Assembly (NCBI RefSeq): GCF_022829635.1
Contig: NZ_JAKSYO010000107.1
Location: 1 to 46,140, forward strand
Direction: 5' to 3'
From: Methylobacterium sp. E-066
GTDB lineage: Bacteria > Pseudomonadota > Alphaproteobacteria > Rhizobiales > Beijerinckiaceae
Length of the DNA stretch: 46,140 bases
The notes under the pieces were generated by a model, which searched no databases, was not told the DNA's origin, and saw only the letters and a program-made list of their open reading frames with translations. The first letter of the stretch is position 1, and every line of letters begins with the position of its first letter. Below, one piece after another: positions 36,997-45,770 of this stretch. The position numbers and the translations under genes were made by a program.

Positions 36997-37039
36997 TGTT
37001 GTTCGTGCTCTGATAATAGCGCGAATGACGAAGGGCACC

Positions 37040-37522
37040 ATGTCCGAGGCGGAACTGCGTGAGGACGCGGGATTTTCGTACGACACGTTCCGGCGTTCGG
37101 TCCCGGCGGCCCAGGCCGCGCTGCTCGCCCTCGGCAAGGCCGTGGACGAGGCCGGGCTGGACAAGCGCCTGAGCGAGATCGTGAAGATCCGCGTCTCCCA
37201 GATCAACGGCTGCGCCTTCTGCGTCGGCTTTCACCTCGACACGGCGCGCCGCCTCGGCATCGCCGACCCGATTCTCGACGGGATCGCCGTCTGGCGCGAC
37301 CACCCGGGCTTCTCAGCTCGCGAGCGCGCCGCCCTGGCCTGGGCCGAGCAGCTCACGCGCATGGCCGACGGCGCAGCGCCCTCGTATTCCACCGAGCCGC
37401 CCCGCGCGCTGTTCAGCCGAGACGAAACGCTACTGCTGACCGTCGCGATCGCGACCATTAACGCCTGGAACCGCATCGCCGGCGGCCTGCATTTCCCGCC
37501 GCTCGCCCGGCAGGCGGCCTGA
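37040..37522 (+). CDS. AhpD-like carboxymuconolactone decarboxylase family protein
   Basis: The 160-residue product has the CMD fold of the AhpD type, with the redox pair CAFC followed by VGFH (C-x2-C-x3-H) near 57-64. Such proteins act as alkylhydroperoxidase-like or reductase helpers with a catalytic disulfide. The ATG at 37040 is preferred, since AAGGGC stands before it at ribosome-binding distance; an in-frame ATG at 37025 lacks this. It is divergent from the MarR gene, which probably controls it. Confidence 0.9.
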   Translation: MSEAELREDAGFSYDTFRRSVPAAQAALLALGKAVDEAGLDKRLSEIVKIRVSQINGCAFCVGFHLDTARRLGIADPILDGIAVWRDHPGFSARERAALAWAEQLTRMADGAAPSYSTEPPRALFSRDETLLLTVAIATINAWNRIAGGLHFPPLARQAA

Positions 37523-37549
37523 AAGCCGCGCCGGGCTCCCGGCAAACCG

Positions 37550-39457
37550 TCAGCGCCGTCCGCCCGCCGTGCGCAGGGCCCGGCCCGTGGGCGCGGATGC
37601 GTTGTTCTCCTCGAACAGCTCGGCGAGCTTCTCCGTCATGGCGCCGCCCAGCTCTTCGGCGTCGATGATCGTCACGGCCCGGCGATAGTAGCGGGTCACG
37701 TCGTGGCCGATGCCGATGGCCAGGAGCTCCACCGGCGAGCGGGTCTCGATCTCCTCGATCATCCAGCGCAGGTGCCGCTCCAGGTAATTGCCGGCGTTGA
37801 CCGACAGGGTCGAGTCGTCGACCGGCGCGCCGTCGGAGATCACCATCAGGATCTTGCGCTGCTCCGGGCGCCCGAGCAGGCGCTTGTGCGCCCAGTCCAG
37901 GGCCTCGCCGTCGATGTTCTCCTTCAGAAGACCCTCGCGCATCATCAGCCCGAGATTCTTCCTGGCCCGGCGCCACGGCGCGTCGGCGGATTTGTAGACG
38001 ATGTGGCGCAGGTCGTTCAGGCGGCCCGGATTCGGCGGCTTGCCGGCGGCGAGCCAGGCCTCGCGGCTCTGACCGCCCTTCCACGCGCGGGTGGTGAAGC
38101 CCAAGATCTCGACCTTCACGCCGCAGCGCTCCAGCGTCCGCGCCAGGATGTCGGCGCAGGTCGCCGCCACGGTGATCGGCCGGCCGCGCATCGAGCCCGA
38201 ATTGTCGAGGAGCAGCGTGACCACGGTGTCGCGGAAATTGGTGTCCTTCTCCTGCTTGAAGGAGAGCGGCTGGTAGGGGTCGATGACCACGCGGACGAGG
38301 CGTGCCGGATCGAGTTGGCCCTCCTCCAAGTCGAAATCCCAGGCGCGGTTCTGCTGGGCCAGGAGCCGGCGCTGCAACCGGTTGGCGAGGCGCCCGACGA
38401 CGCCCTGTAGGTGCGACAGTTGCTTGTCGAGGTAGCTGCGCAGACGCGACAGCTCGTCGGCGTCGCACAGCTCCTCGGCGTGGATGATCTCGTCGAACCG
38501 GGGATTGAACACCCGGTATTCGGGCCCGCGCGCCTCGTTGCCCTGGCGCTGGGGCGGCTTCGACGCCTCGGAGGCTTCCTCGGATTCCCCATCCTCGGAC
38601 TCGTCGGGCAATTCCCCGGACGGCGCGTCGGCGGATTCCTGCGCGCCCTCCTCGATCTCGTCGGAAGCCTCCTCCGAGGTCTCGATTTCGGCGCGCTCGC
38701 CCTGGCTCTTCTCCTCGGAATCGCCCTCGCTGGGGTTCTGCTCGTCGTCCTGCGCGTCGTTCTCGTCGTCGTTCTCATCATCCTCGGCGTCGAACGGCGT
38801 CTCGTCCGACATGTCGAGGGAGGTGAGGAGATCGCGCACCGAGCGGGCGAACTTGCGCTGGTCCTCAATCGAGCCGATCAGGCCGTCGAGGTTCGGGCCG
38901 GCCTTGGCCTCGATATGCTCGCGCCACAACGCGACGATCTTGGAGGCCGCCTCGGGGGGCTGTTGCCCGGTCAGGCGCTCGCGCACCATCAGGGCCACGG
39001 CGTCCTCCATCGGGGCGTCGGCCCGGTCGGTGATGGTCTCGTACTTTCCGCCGCGATGGTAGCGGTCCTCCAGCATCGCCGTGAGGTTGCTGGCGACGCC
39101 AGTCATCCGCCGCGAGCCGATCGCCTCGACCCGGGCCTGCTCCACCGCATCGTAGACCGCGCGGGCGGCGGCGTTCTCGGGGGCGAGGCGGCGATGCACC
39201 GCGATGTCGTGGCAGCCGAGCCGCAGCGCCATGGCGTCGGCATTGCCGCGCAGCACCGCGACATCCTGTACCGAGAGCTTGCGCGGCGGCTCGGGCAGCC
39301 GGGCCTTGTCGCCGGTGAGCGCGGGCCGGTCGGTGGCGTAGGTCACCTCCACCTCGGACCGGCGGGCGATGGCGCGCAGGCACCCCGCCACCGAGCGCTT
39401 CAGGGGCTCGGCCACGGATTCGCGACGCTCGCCGGGCTTGCGGTTGGAGATGGACAT
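37550..39457 (-). CDS. cobT: Aerobic cobaltochelatase subunit CobT
   Basis: CobT and CobS form the ATP-driven complex that, with CobN, inserts cobalt into hydrogenobyrinic acid diamide in aerobic cobalamin synthesis. The 635-residue product has a long acidic, Glu/Asp/Ser-rich middle (about 220-315) and a C-terminal von Willebrand A domain. Its MIDAS motif is DNSGS at 418-422. It lies seven bases after the DUF29 gene. CobN is not in the window. Confidence 0.96.
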   Translation of the reverse strand: MSISNRKPGERRESVAEPLKRSVAGCLRAIARRSEVEVTYATDRPALTGDKARLPEPPRKLSVQDVAVLRGNADAMALRLGCHDIAVHRRLAPENAAARAVYDAVEQARVEAIGSRRMTGVASNLTAMLEDRYHRGGKYETITDRADAPMEDAVALMVRERLTGQQPPEAASKIVALWREHIEAKAGPNLDGLIGSIEDQRKFARSVRDLLTSLDMSDETPFDAEDDENDDENDAQDDEQNPSEGDSEEKSQGERAEIETSEEASDEIEEGAQESADAPSGELPDESEDGESEEASEASKPPQRQGNEARGPEYRVFNPRFDEIIHAEELCDADELSRLRSYLDKQLSHLQGVVGRLANRLQRRLLAQQNRAWDFDLEEGQLDPARLVRVVIDPYQPLSFKQEKDTNFRDTVVTLLLDNSGSMRGRPITVAATCADILARTLERCGVKVEILGFTTRAWKGGQSREAWLAAGKPPNPGRLNDLRHIVYKSADAPWRRARKNLGLMMREGLLKENIDGEALDWAHKRLLGRPEQRKILMVISDGAPVDDSTLSVNAGNYLERHLRWMIEEIETRSPVELLAIGIGHDVTRYYRRAVTIIDAEELGGAMTEKLAELFEENNASAPTGRALRTAGGRR

Positions 39458-39463
39458 GCGGAG

Positions 39464-39958
39464 CTACCGGTCGGCCTCGAATTCGAAGGGGCGATTCAGG
39501 ATGTCGTCCCAGGTGTAGGGACACTCCGCGGGCAGTGTTTTGGGCGAGCGCTTCATCTCGCGAGCGGCCCGCAGCTGACCGAGCCGATAGCCTTCAACAA
39601 CAGCCTCAACGATGCGCGACTTGAGGCCCGGATTCCTGCGCAGCTGCCTGTCGATCCGCACCCGCTGCTCGGCGATTGTCAGCGACCAACTCCGGCTGCG
39701 CCGTTCGAGCTGGTGGTCCCATTTGAGCACGTGCGCCAACAGCACCTCGATTGCGCTCTCAAGCTTGTCGTACTGTTCCGAGCCCACGTCGCTCAGCTCC
39801 TCGGCGATGTTGTCGAGGTCGAGCTCGTCTACTCGGCCGGCACGGAGCAATGCGACCTGCTCTTGAACCCAAGTGTAGACATCGTCCGCATAGCGCGTCC
39901 GCCCTTCGGCGCGCGGAGCCGCCGAAGCGTCCTCGCGTGTCAGGGCCGGATGCGCCAT
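39464..39958 (-). CDS. DUF29 family protein
   Basis: The 164-residue product has the DUF29 pattern: YADDVYTWVQEQVALLRAGRVDELDLDNIAEEL, then LLAHVLKWDHQ and a long helix with SRSWSLTIAEQR. The start ATG at 39958 follows GGAGGACGCG, and this decides it over the ATG at 39970. Gaps are 6 bases to cobT and 17 to cobS, so it is in the operon. Function is unknown; DUF29 genes often occur in many copies per genome and travel with mobile DNA. The codons look less GC-biased than in cobS or cobT, suggesting late insertion. Confidence 0.9.
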   Translation of the reverse strand: MAHPALTREDASAAPRAEGRTRYADDVYTWVQEQVALLRAGRVDELDLDNIAEELSDVGSEQYDKLESAIEVLLAHVLKWDHQLERRSRSWSLTIAEQRVRIDRQLRRNPGLKSRIVEAVVEGYRLGQLRAAREMKRSPKTLPAECPYTWDDILNRPFEFEADR

Positions 39959-39975
39959 CGCGTCCTCCATAAGGT

Positions 39976-40959
39976 TCAGCTCAAGGCGACGTTCAACGCA
40001 CTCTCAGGCAGCTCCTTGCCGAAGGCGCGCTGGTAGAACTCGGCCACCAGGGTCCGCTCGAGCTCGTCGCACTTGTTCAGGAACGTCACCCGGAAGGCGA
40101 AGCCGACATCCTTGAAGATGTCGGCGTTCTCCGCCCAGGTGATCACGGTGCGCGGGCTCATGACGGTGGAGAGGTCGCCGTTCATGAACGCGTTGCGGGT
40201 CAGGTCCGCCACGCGCACCATCCGGTTGACGATGTCGCGGCCCTGGTCGTTGCGGTAATGGAGCGCCTTCGAGAGCACGATGTCGACTTCGCGGTCGTGC
40301 GGCAGGTAGTTCAGGGTCGTCACGATCGACCACCGGTCCATCTGACCCTGGTTGATCTGCTGGGTGCCGTGATAGAGGCCCGACGTGTCCCCGAGGCCGA
40401 CCGTGTTGGCCGTGGCGAACAGCCGGAAGGCCGGGTGCGGGCGAATCACGCGCTTCTGGTCGAGGAGCGTCAGGCGACCGGACAGCTCCAGCACGCGCTG
40501 GATCACGAACATCACGTCCGGGCGGCCGGCATCGTACTCGTCGAACACCAGGGCGACGTTGTTCTGCAGCGCCCAAGGCAGGATGCCGTCCTGGAAGGCG
40601 GTGACCTGCTTGCCGTCCTTCAGGACGATCGCGTCCTTGCCGACGAGGTCGATGCGCGAGACGTGGCTGTCGAGGTTGATGCGGATGCAGGGCCAGTTCA
40701 GCCGGGCGGCGACCTGCTCGATATGGGTCGACTTGCCGGTGCCATGATAGCCGGTGACCATCACGCGGCGGTTGCGCGCGAAGCCCGCCAGGATCGCCAG
40801 CGTCGTCTCCCGATCGAAGATGTAGTCCGGATCGAGATCGGGAACGTGCTCCTCCGGCTCGGCATAGGCCGGAACCTTGAGGTCGAGATCGATGCCGAAG
40901 ACCTCGCGGACGGAAACGGTGCGGTCGGGCAGCGCGGCGGGCGTGTCGTCAGAGAGCAT
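39976..40959 (-). CDS. cobS: Aerobic cobaltochelatase subunit CobS
   Basis: CobS is the AAA+ motor subunit of cobaltochelatase. The 327-residue product has Walker [10 protein letters not shown] at 70-78, Walker B with VFDEYDAG near 137-146 and sensor ATANT near 190. The start is the ATG at 40959, seen behind GAGGTCCCGA. The J-domain gene lies upstream on the same strand, and a DUF29 gene comes between cobS and cobT. Cobalamin synthesis genes with CobS and CobT are typical of aerobic alphaproteobacteria. Confidence 0.96.
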   Translation of the reverse strand: MLSDDTPAALPDRTVSVREVFGIDLDLKVPAYAEPEEHVPDLDPDYIFDRETTLAILAGFARNRRVMVTGYHGTGKSTHIEQVAARLNWPCIRINLDSHVSRIDLVGKDAIVLKDGKQVTAFQDGILPWALQNNVALVFDEYDAGRPDVMFVIQRVLELSGRLTLLDQKRVIRPHPAFRLFATANTVGLGDTSGLYHGTQQINQGQMDRWSIVTTLNYLPHDREVDIVLSKALHYRNDQGRDIVNRMVRVADLTRNAFMNGDLSTVMSPRTVITWAENADIFKDVGFAFRVTFLNKCDELERTLVAEFYQRAFGKELPESALNVALS

Positions 40960-41168
40960 TCGGGACCTCGTGAGGCGCGGAAACTCCAGCCCGAAGGAAT
41001 GGAGGATCCGCACGGAAGAACGTCGAGCCGGGCATCCGCCGCGGGGCGGACTCGATCTTTAAACGGCTGCGCGGTGCGGCGCCACCGATCGGCACCAGCT
41101 CCATATAGGGTCGCGCCGCGCGGTTTGCCCTATCGTACGACCGGAATAGCCTGCATCGTTCGTGCCGC

Positions 41169-41795
41169 TCAGCAGAGCCCGGCTGCGCGCAGCACATCGT
41201 GGGCGCGGATGATGTCGCGCAGCCGCTCCTCGAACGAGCGGTCGCCGCCGTTGGCGTCGGGATGGAAGCGCTTCACCAGCGCCTTGTACTGGGCCTTGAT
41301 GGCGGGGCCCTCCGCCCCCTCTTCGAGGCCCATCACGTCGAGGGCTCGGCGCACCGTGGCGGTGCGGCGGGGTTTTTCCGGCTCCGGCTGGCGGGCGCGG
41401 CGGCGTCCGTCGCCGACGCCGGCACCCCGCAGGATGCCGAGCGGATCGACATAGGCCCAGTCCCGGGTCGGCTCCTCGGCCGGCTTGCCCTGGCCGGCGG
41501 GGTTCACCCCCATGGCCCAGGTCGGGCGGTGCCCGATGATCGCGTCCTTCTGAAAGGCCTGGACGGCGGCATCGTTCATGCCGTCGAAGTAGTTGTAGCT
41601 CGCGTTGTAGGCGCGGACGTGGTCGATGCAGAACCGCCAGTACTGGCCTTCCGCCTTCCGCCCCTTCGGCGCACGGTGCAGGCCCGGCTGCGTGCAGCCC
41701 TGAGCCTCGCACGTGCCGTCGGCTGCGGGCTTCGGCTCGTCGCAGGACGGTTTTCTGATCCGGATGCTGTCGAACAGGCGCGAGTTGAGATCCAT
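41169..41795 (-). CDS. C-terminal J-domain (DnaJ-like) protein
   Basis: The 208-residue product has a J-domain at its C-terminal end (about 145-205) with the HPD motif (RFHPDAN) needed to stimulate Hsp70. It lacks the Gly/Phe and zinc-finger parts of DnaJ. A conserved N-terminal part contains four spaced cysteines (CDEPKP, CEAQGC and FCIDH). Function is unknown, but the gene regularly stands between bolA and cobS-cobT in Rhizobiales, as here. The start is the ATG at 41795. Confidence 0.9.
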   Translation of the reverse strand: MDLNSRLFDSIRIRKPSCDEPKPAADGTCEAQGCTQPGLHRAPKGRKAEGQYWRFCIDHVRAYNASYNYFDGMNDAAVQAFQKDAIIGHRPTWAMGVNPAGQGKPAEEPTRDWAYVDPLGILRGAGVGDGRRRARQPEPEKPRRTATVRRALDVMGLEEGAEGPAIKAQYKALVKRFHPDANGGDRSFEERLRDIIRAHDVLRAAGLC

Positions 41796-41904
41796 GACGG
41801 GCCGATTATGAGGGGGCAAACCGGAGACACAAGGGCACCGGGCCTGATGACGCATGCGCGGGATCGGGCTTGACGGATGCCGGTGAATTAGAGGTGAGGG
41901 CGCG

Positions 41905-42201
41905 ATGGCTGACGAGACCGGTGAAGACGACACCCTGCGGGGCTGGATGGAGACGAAACTGCGCGCGGAACTCGCGCCGGCACACCTCGACGTGATCGAC
42001 GAATCGCACCTGCATGCCGGCCATTCCGGGGCCCGGCCGGGGGGCGAGACCCATTACCGGCTCGACATCGTCGCCGCGGCGTTCGAGGGCAAGAGCCGCG
42101 TGGAGCGGCACCGCCTGGTCAATGCCCTGCTGGACGATGCCTTCAAGCGCGGCCTGCATGCCCTGGCTTTGCGCGCCCGGACTCCGGCCGAGGCCGCCTG
42201 A
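41905..42201 (+). CDS. BolA family protein
   Basis: The 98-residue product has the BolA fold with the conserved SHLHAGH and, after it, RLDIVAAAFEGKSRVERHRLVNALL. BolA proteins partner with monothiol glutaredoxins around Fe-S clusters or bind DNA. RBS GAGGTGAGG precedes the start. It is divergent from the J-domain gene, a conserved pairing. Confidence 0.93.
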   Translation: MADETGEDDTLRGWMETKLRAELAPAHLDVIDESHLHAGHSGARPGGETHYRLDIVAAAFEGKSRVERHRLVNALLDDAFKRGLHALALRARTPAEAA

Positions 42202-42368
42202 CCACGGAAGTCGCCGGCCCGGCGCGGCATCGGACCGGTATGTGAGGATATGGCGATCGTGGCTTCGGTTCGCATCTCCGAGATCGCCAGCCCCGCGCCG
42301 GATGCGAGGCTCAAGCGCGTTTCCGACCGCCGATCGACCGCGCGTCGGGGCGCAGGCCGGAGGTCGCC

Positions 42369-42800
42369 ATGTCCCTGCGGGTGAATGCGCGGATCGCCAT
42401 CGAGGACGACGAGATCGAGCTGTCGTTCATGCGCGCCTCGGGGGCGGGCGGCCAGAACGTCAACAAGGTCGAGACCGCGGTCCAGCTGCGCTGGTCGATC
42501 CTGGCCTCGCCCTCGGTCGATGAGCGGGTCAAGGCGAACCTGTACAAGCTCGCCGGCCGCCGCCTGACCAAGGACGGCGTCCTGGTCCTGTCCGGCCAGC
42601 GGCACCGGACTCAGGAGCGCAACCGGGCGGATGTGCTGCAGCGGCTGGTCGATCTCGTGACCGAGGCGGCCAAGCCGCCGCCGCCGATCCGCCGCGCGAC
42701 CAAGCCGACCAAAGGCTCGAAGGAGCGGCGCATCGGCGCCAAGAAGAGCCGCGCCGTGATCAAGCAGGGGCGCGGCAGCTACCGGGATTCGGACGGCTGA
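42369..42800 (+). CDS. arfB: Alternative ribosome-rescue factor ArfB (peptidyl-tRNA hydrolase)
   Basis: ArfB releases peptides from stalled ribosomes by a GGQ motif without a stop codon. The 143-residue product has the RF1-like catalytic domain with GAGGQNVNKVET (25-36, GGQ at 27-29) and a long Lys/Arg-rich C-terminal tail that enters the empty mRNA channel. It is 167 bases from bolA on the same strand. A terminator follows at once. Confidence 0.95.
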   Translation: MSLRVNARIAIEDDEIELSFMRASGAGGQNVNKVETAVQLRWSILASPSVDERVKANLYKLAGRRLTKDGVLVLSGQRHRTQERNRADVLQRLVDLVTEAAKPPPPIRRATKPTKGSKERRIGAKKSRAVIKQGRGSYRDSDG

Positions 42801-42801
42801 T

Positions 42802-42828
42802 CCGCTGGCCTCGGCGAGAGGCCAGCGG
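42802..42828. terminator. Bidirectional hairpin between arfB and the DUF1275 gene
   Basis: A perfect 11-base-pair stem (CCGCTGGCCTC, 42802-42812, with 42818-42828) has a five-base loop. It starts two bases past the arfB stop and lies seven bases from the stop of the convergent DUF1275 gene. There is no T-run, so it may act with rho. Confidence 0.6.
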
Positions 42829-42835
42829 GCCGGCT

Positions 42836-43630
42836 TCAGTGGATCGCGTCGATCACCCGCGCCTTCGGGCTCGCGTCGGGGGCGGGCGCCGAGCCGGCCA
42901 CCAGGGTGCTGCCGGGCTTGGCGATGGTCAGGGCGATCGCCACCAGGGCCAGGAGAGCGGCGAGGCCGGCGGGGAACAGGAAGGCGGATTCGCCGTAGCG
43001 GATGTCGAGCAGGCCGCCCAGGACCGCGCCGGTGCTGAGCCCCGCCCAGAGCGGCGCCTGGATCCAGAACGAGGGCGCCACCGTGCCGAGCAGCAAGTTG
43101 GCGCATCCGGTCCCGAACCGCACCACCGCGCCGGTGACGTAGGTCAGCGCCAGCGAGCGGCCGGCCTCGTCCTGCAGGGTCGCGTTCTGGAGCCCCAGGG
43201 CCAGGACGATCGGGTAGGCGTGCAGCGGGTAGGCGAAGGTGCCCCAGGGCATCAGCAGGCCGCCGGCTAGCAACAGCGCCTGGAGCGTCAGCAGGACGGC
43301 GAGACGCCAGCGCCCGACCCAGGCGGCGATCAGCGTACCCAGGAAGGCGCCGAAGCAGAACAGGCTGATGGTGCTGGCGACCCGGGTGACGTTCTCCCAA
43401 TCGCCGTTCGACACCGCCACGCCGAAGCGCGTGGTGTTGCCCGACATGAACGACATGAACAGCTGCGAGAATTCCAGGAAGCCGATGGAATCGGCGCAGC
43501 CCGCGAGCGTCGCCAGCGCGATGGCGAAGAAGATCCGCGTTCGAGGATCCGCCGGAAACGAGCGGTCCGCTGGCAGGTCGGGCTTGCGCTCCTGTGCGCC
43601 GCCATCGCTCCTGCCGCCGATATCCGCCAT
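42836..43630 (-). CDS. DUF1275 (YoaK) family membrane protein
   Basis: The 264-residue product has about six membrane segments and the DUF1275 signature GFLEFSQLFMSFMSGNTTRFG near the first one. Function is unknown; the family is often called YoaK. The start is the ATG at 43630 behind GGGGATCGGC. A longer start at 43765 would overlap the methyltransferase end and is unlikely. Confidence 0.9.
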   Translation of the reverse strand: MADIGGRSDGGAQERKPDLPADRSFPADPRTRIFFAIALATLAGCADSIGFLEFSQLFMSFMSGNTTRFGVAVSNGDWENVTRVASTISLFCFGAFLGTLIAAWVGRWRLAVLLTLQALLLAGGLLMPWGTFAYPLHAYPIVLALGLQNATLQDEAGRSLALTYVTGAVVRFGTGCANLLLGTVAPSFWIQAPLWAGLSTGAVLGGLLDIRYGESAFLFPAGLAALLALVAIALTIAKPGSTLVAGSAPAPDASPKARVIDAIH

Positions 43631-43697
43631 GCCGATCCCCAATTTCAACGCCGCGCTTGATGCGGCCGACTGACAATGGACGAAGAGCCGGGCGGTT

Positions 43698-44645
43698 TCA
43701 TGCCGCAGTGCGGCGCAACACAACGACGCGGCCCGGCACCGGCCGGCCGCCTTCCCGCCGGACATCGGCCGGATGCAGGGTCAGGATGTCCAGGCCCGCT
43801 CGGGAGGCCGAAGCGGCGATGTGGGAGTCGGCGTGGGCGTAGCGCCCATCGGCGCCCAAGAGGGCGCCGTCGCAGTCATGGGATTGCACCGTGAAGGCCG
43901 CGAGGCCGCCCGGCCTCAGGACCTGGGCGATCCCCTCCAGCACGGGCGCGAGGTCCGCCACGTAGATCAGCACGTCCGCGGCGAGGCACAGATCGGCGGA
44001 AGCCCGTTGTTCGTCCGCCAGGAACGCCGCCAGATCGCCCTCGGCCAAGCGGTCGTAGAGCGGAACGCCGTGATGCGTCTTGGTCCGGGCCAGCGCCAGC
44101 ATCCCGGGTGAGAGATCGACCCCGGTGAGGTGGCCGACCCGGTCGCGGATCGCCGCACCCATCAGGCCGGTGCCGCAGCCGAGATCGAGCGCCGCATCGA
44201 ACCGCGCTGGTTTTGCGGGCAGGGCGTCCAGGACGAGCTGCGGGCCGACATAGCTCAGCCCGTCGACGAGGTGGCGCTCGAAGCGCGGGGCGTAGCCGTC
44301 GAACAGGGCCCGGACATAGGCCGGCGACAGGGCCGGCAGGCCGCCGCCTTCCCCTAGGCGAACGAGGTGCGCCCGCACGCCGAGGGTGTCGTCGGGGTCG
44401 ATGTCGAGGGCGCAGGCATAGGCCCGGGTCGCGGCCGCCCGCAGCGCCGGATCGTCCCCTCGGACGGCCAGCCCCTCTCGGGCGCGGCCCAGCAGCAGCC
44501 AGGCCGGCGCGTAGCGGGGGGCGATCTCCAGCGCCTGCTCGGCGAGATCCGCGGCCCCGGAGAAGTCGTGGTCGGCGAGGCACGCCTCGGCGTAGCGATA
44601 GCGGCGGTCGGCGAGGAGGTCGCCGGAACTGTGGTGCGTGGCCAT
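43698..44645 (-). CDS. Class I SAM-dependent methyltransferase with N-terminal TPR-like region
   Basis: The 315-residue product has helical TPR-like repeats (about 10-100), including ALEIAPRYAPAWLLLGRA. A Rossmann methyltransferase domain follows, with motif I DLGCGTG near 155 and LRPGGLAAFTVQ later. The substrate is not known. It is divergent from the exonuclease gene with 69 bases between the starts. A TATACT box at 44671-44676 may belong to either direction. Confidence 0.88.
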   Translation of the reverse strand: MATHHSSGDLLADRRYRYAEACLADHDFSGAADLAEQALEIAPRYAPAWLLLGRAREGLAVRGDDPALRAAATRAYACALDIDPDDTLGVRAHLVRLGEGGGLPALSPAYVRALFDGYAPRFERHLVDGLSYVGPQLVLDALPAKPARFDAALDLGCGTGLMGAAIRDRVGHLTGVDLSPGMLALARTKTHHGVPLYDRLAEGDLAAFLADEQRASADLCLAADVLIYVADLAPVLEGIAQVLRPGGLAAFTVQSHDCDGALLGADGRYAHADSHIAASASRAGLDILTLHPADVRREGGRPVPGRVVVLRRTAA

Positions 44646-44714
44646 GCGTCTGCCGGGTCGGGGGCGCCTATATACTAGGCCCACCGGCGGACTCCACCGG
44701 CAGCAACGGGCCCG

Positions 44715-45770
44715 ATGCCGACACGCGCGAGCGACCTCCTCACCCTGACCCGCGAGGGCCTCTACTGCCCGCTCGGCGGTTTCCACGTCGATCCGACCTG
44801 GCCGGTGGAGCGTGCCCTGATCACTCACGGCCATGCCGACCACGCCCGGGCCGGCCACGGCCACGTGCTGGCGACCCCCGAGACCCTGCGGATCATGGCG
44901 GTGCGCTACGGCGAGGATTTCTGTCGCCAGCGCCAGGAGGCCCGGCTCGGCGAGGCTCTGCGCGTCGGCAACGTCACGGTGCGCTACGCGCCCGCCGGCC
45001 ATGTGCTCGGCTCTGCGCAGATCGCCATCGAGCGGGACGGCGTCCGCGTCGTGGTCTCGGGCGACTACAAGCGCGCGCCGGACCCGACCTGCCTGCCCTT
45101 CGAGGTGGTGCCCTGCGACGTGTTCATCACCGAGGCGACCTTCGGCCTGCCGGTCTTCACCCATCCGGACACACGCGACGAGGTCCGCAAGCTCATGGCC
45201 TCGGTGGCCCTGTTCCCGGAGCGCGCCCACATCGTCGGCGCCTACGCGCTGGGCAAGGCGCAGCGGGTGATGGCGCTGCTGCGCGAGGAGGGCTGGGATC
45301 GCCCGATCCACTTGCACGGGGCGATGGAGAAGCTGACCGAGCTGTATAAGCGCGAGGGCATCCCTCTGGGCGATACCCCGAAGGTCGTGGCCGCCGACCG
45401 CAAGGACCTGCACGGCGCCATCGTGATCTGCCCGCCCAGCGCGATGCAGGACCTGTGGTCGCGAAAATTCCCCGATCCGGTGACCTGCTTCGCCTCGGGC
45501 TGGATGCGGGTGCGCGCCCGCGCCCGCCAGAAGGGCGTGGAGCTGCCGTTGGTGATCTCCGACCATTCCGACTGGCCGGACCTGTGCCGCACGATCCGCG
45601 ATACCGGCGCCGAAGAGGTCTGGGTGACGCACGGCCAGGAGGACGCCCTGGTGCATTGGTGCGGGACGCAAGGGATCAAGGCGAAGCCGCTCCATCTGCT
45701 GGGCTACGGCGACGACGGCGAGGCGGAGCCGGCCCCGGCCGACGCCGCGGAGCCGGAGGTGGCCGTATGA
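44715..45770 (+). CDS. Ligase-associated DNA exonuclease (beta-CASP metallo-beta-lactamase)
   Basis: The 351-residue product has the metallo-beta-lactamase signature HGHADH at 38-43 (H38, H40, D42, H43) and later metal ligands HVLGSAQ and SGDYKRAP. It is the first gene of the conserved bacterial ligase-associated repair cluster, which usually also includes an ATP-dependent ligase, a DEXH helicase and a phosphoesterase. Its stop overlaps the ligase start as ATGA, so the two are translationally coupled. By family it processes DNA ends for the ligase. Confidence 0.93.
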   Translation: MPTRASDLLTLTREGLYCPLGGFHVDPTWPVERALITHGHADHARAGHGHVLATPETLRIMAVRYGEDFCRQRQEARLGEALRVGNVTVRYAPAGHVLGSAQIAIERDGVRVVVSGDYKRAPDPTCLPFEVVPCDVFITEATFGLPVFTHPDTRDEVRKLMASVALFPERAHIVGAYALGKAQRVMALLREEGWDRPIHLHGAMEKLTELYKREGIPLGDTPKVVAADRKDLHGAIVICPPSAMQDLWSRKFPDPVTCFASGWMRVRARARQKGVELPLVISDHSDWPDLCRTIRDTGAEEVWVTHGQEDALVHWCGTQGIKAKPLHLLGYGDDGEAEPAPADAAEPEVAV

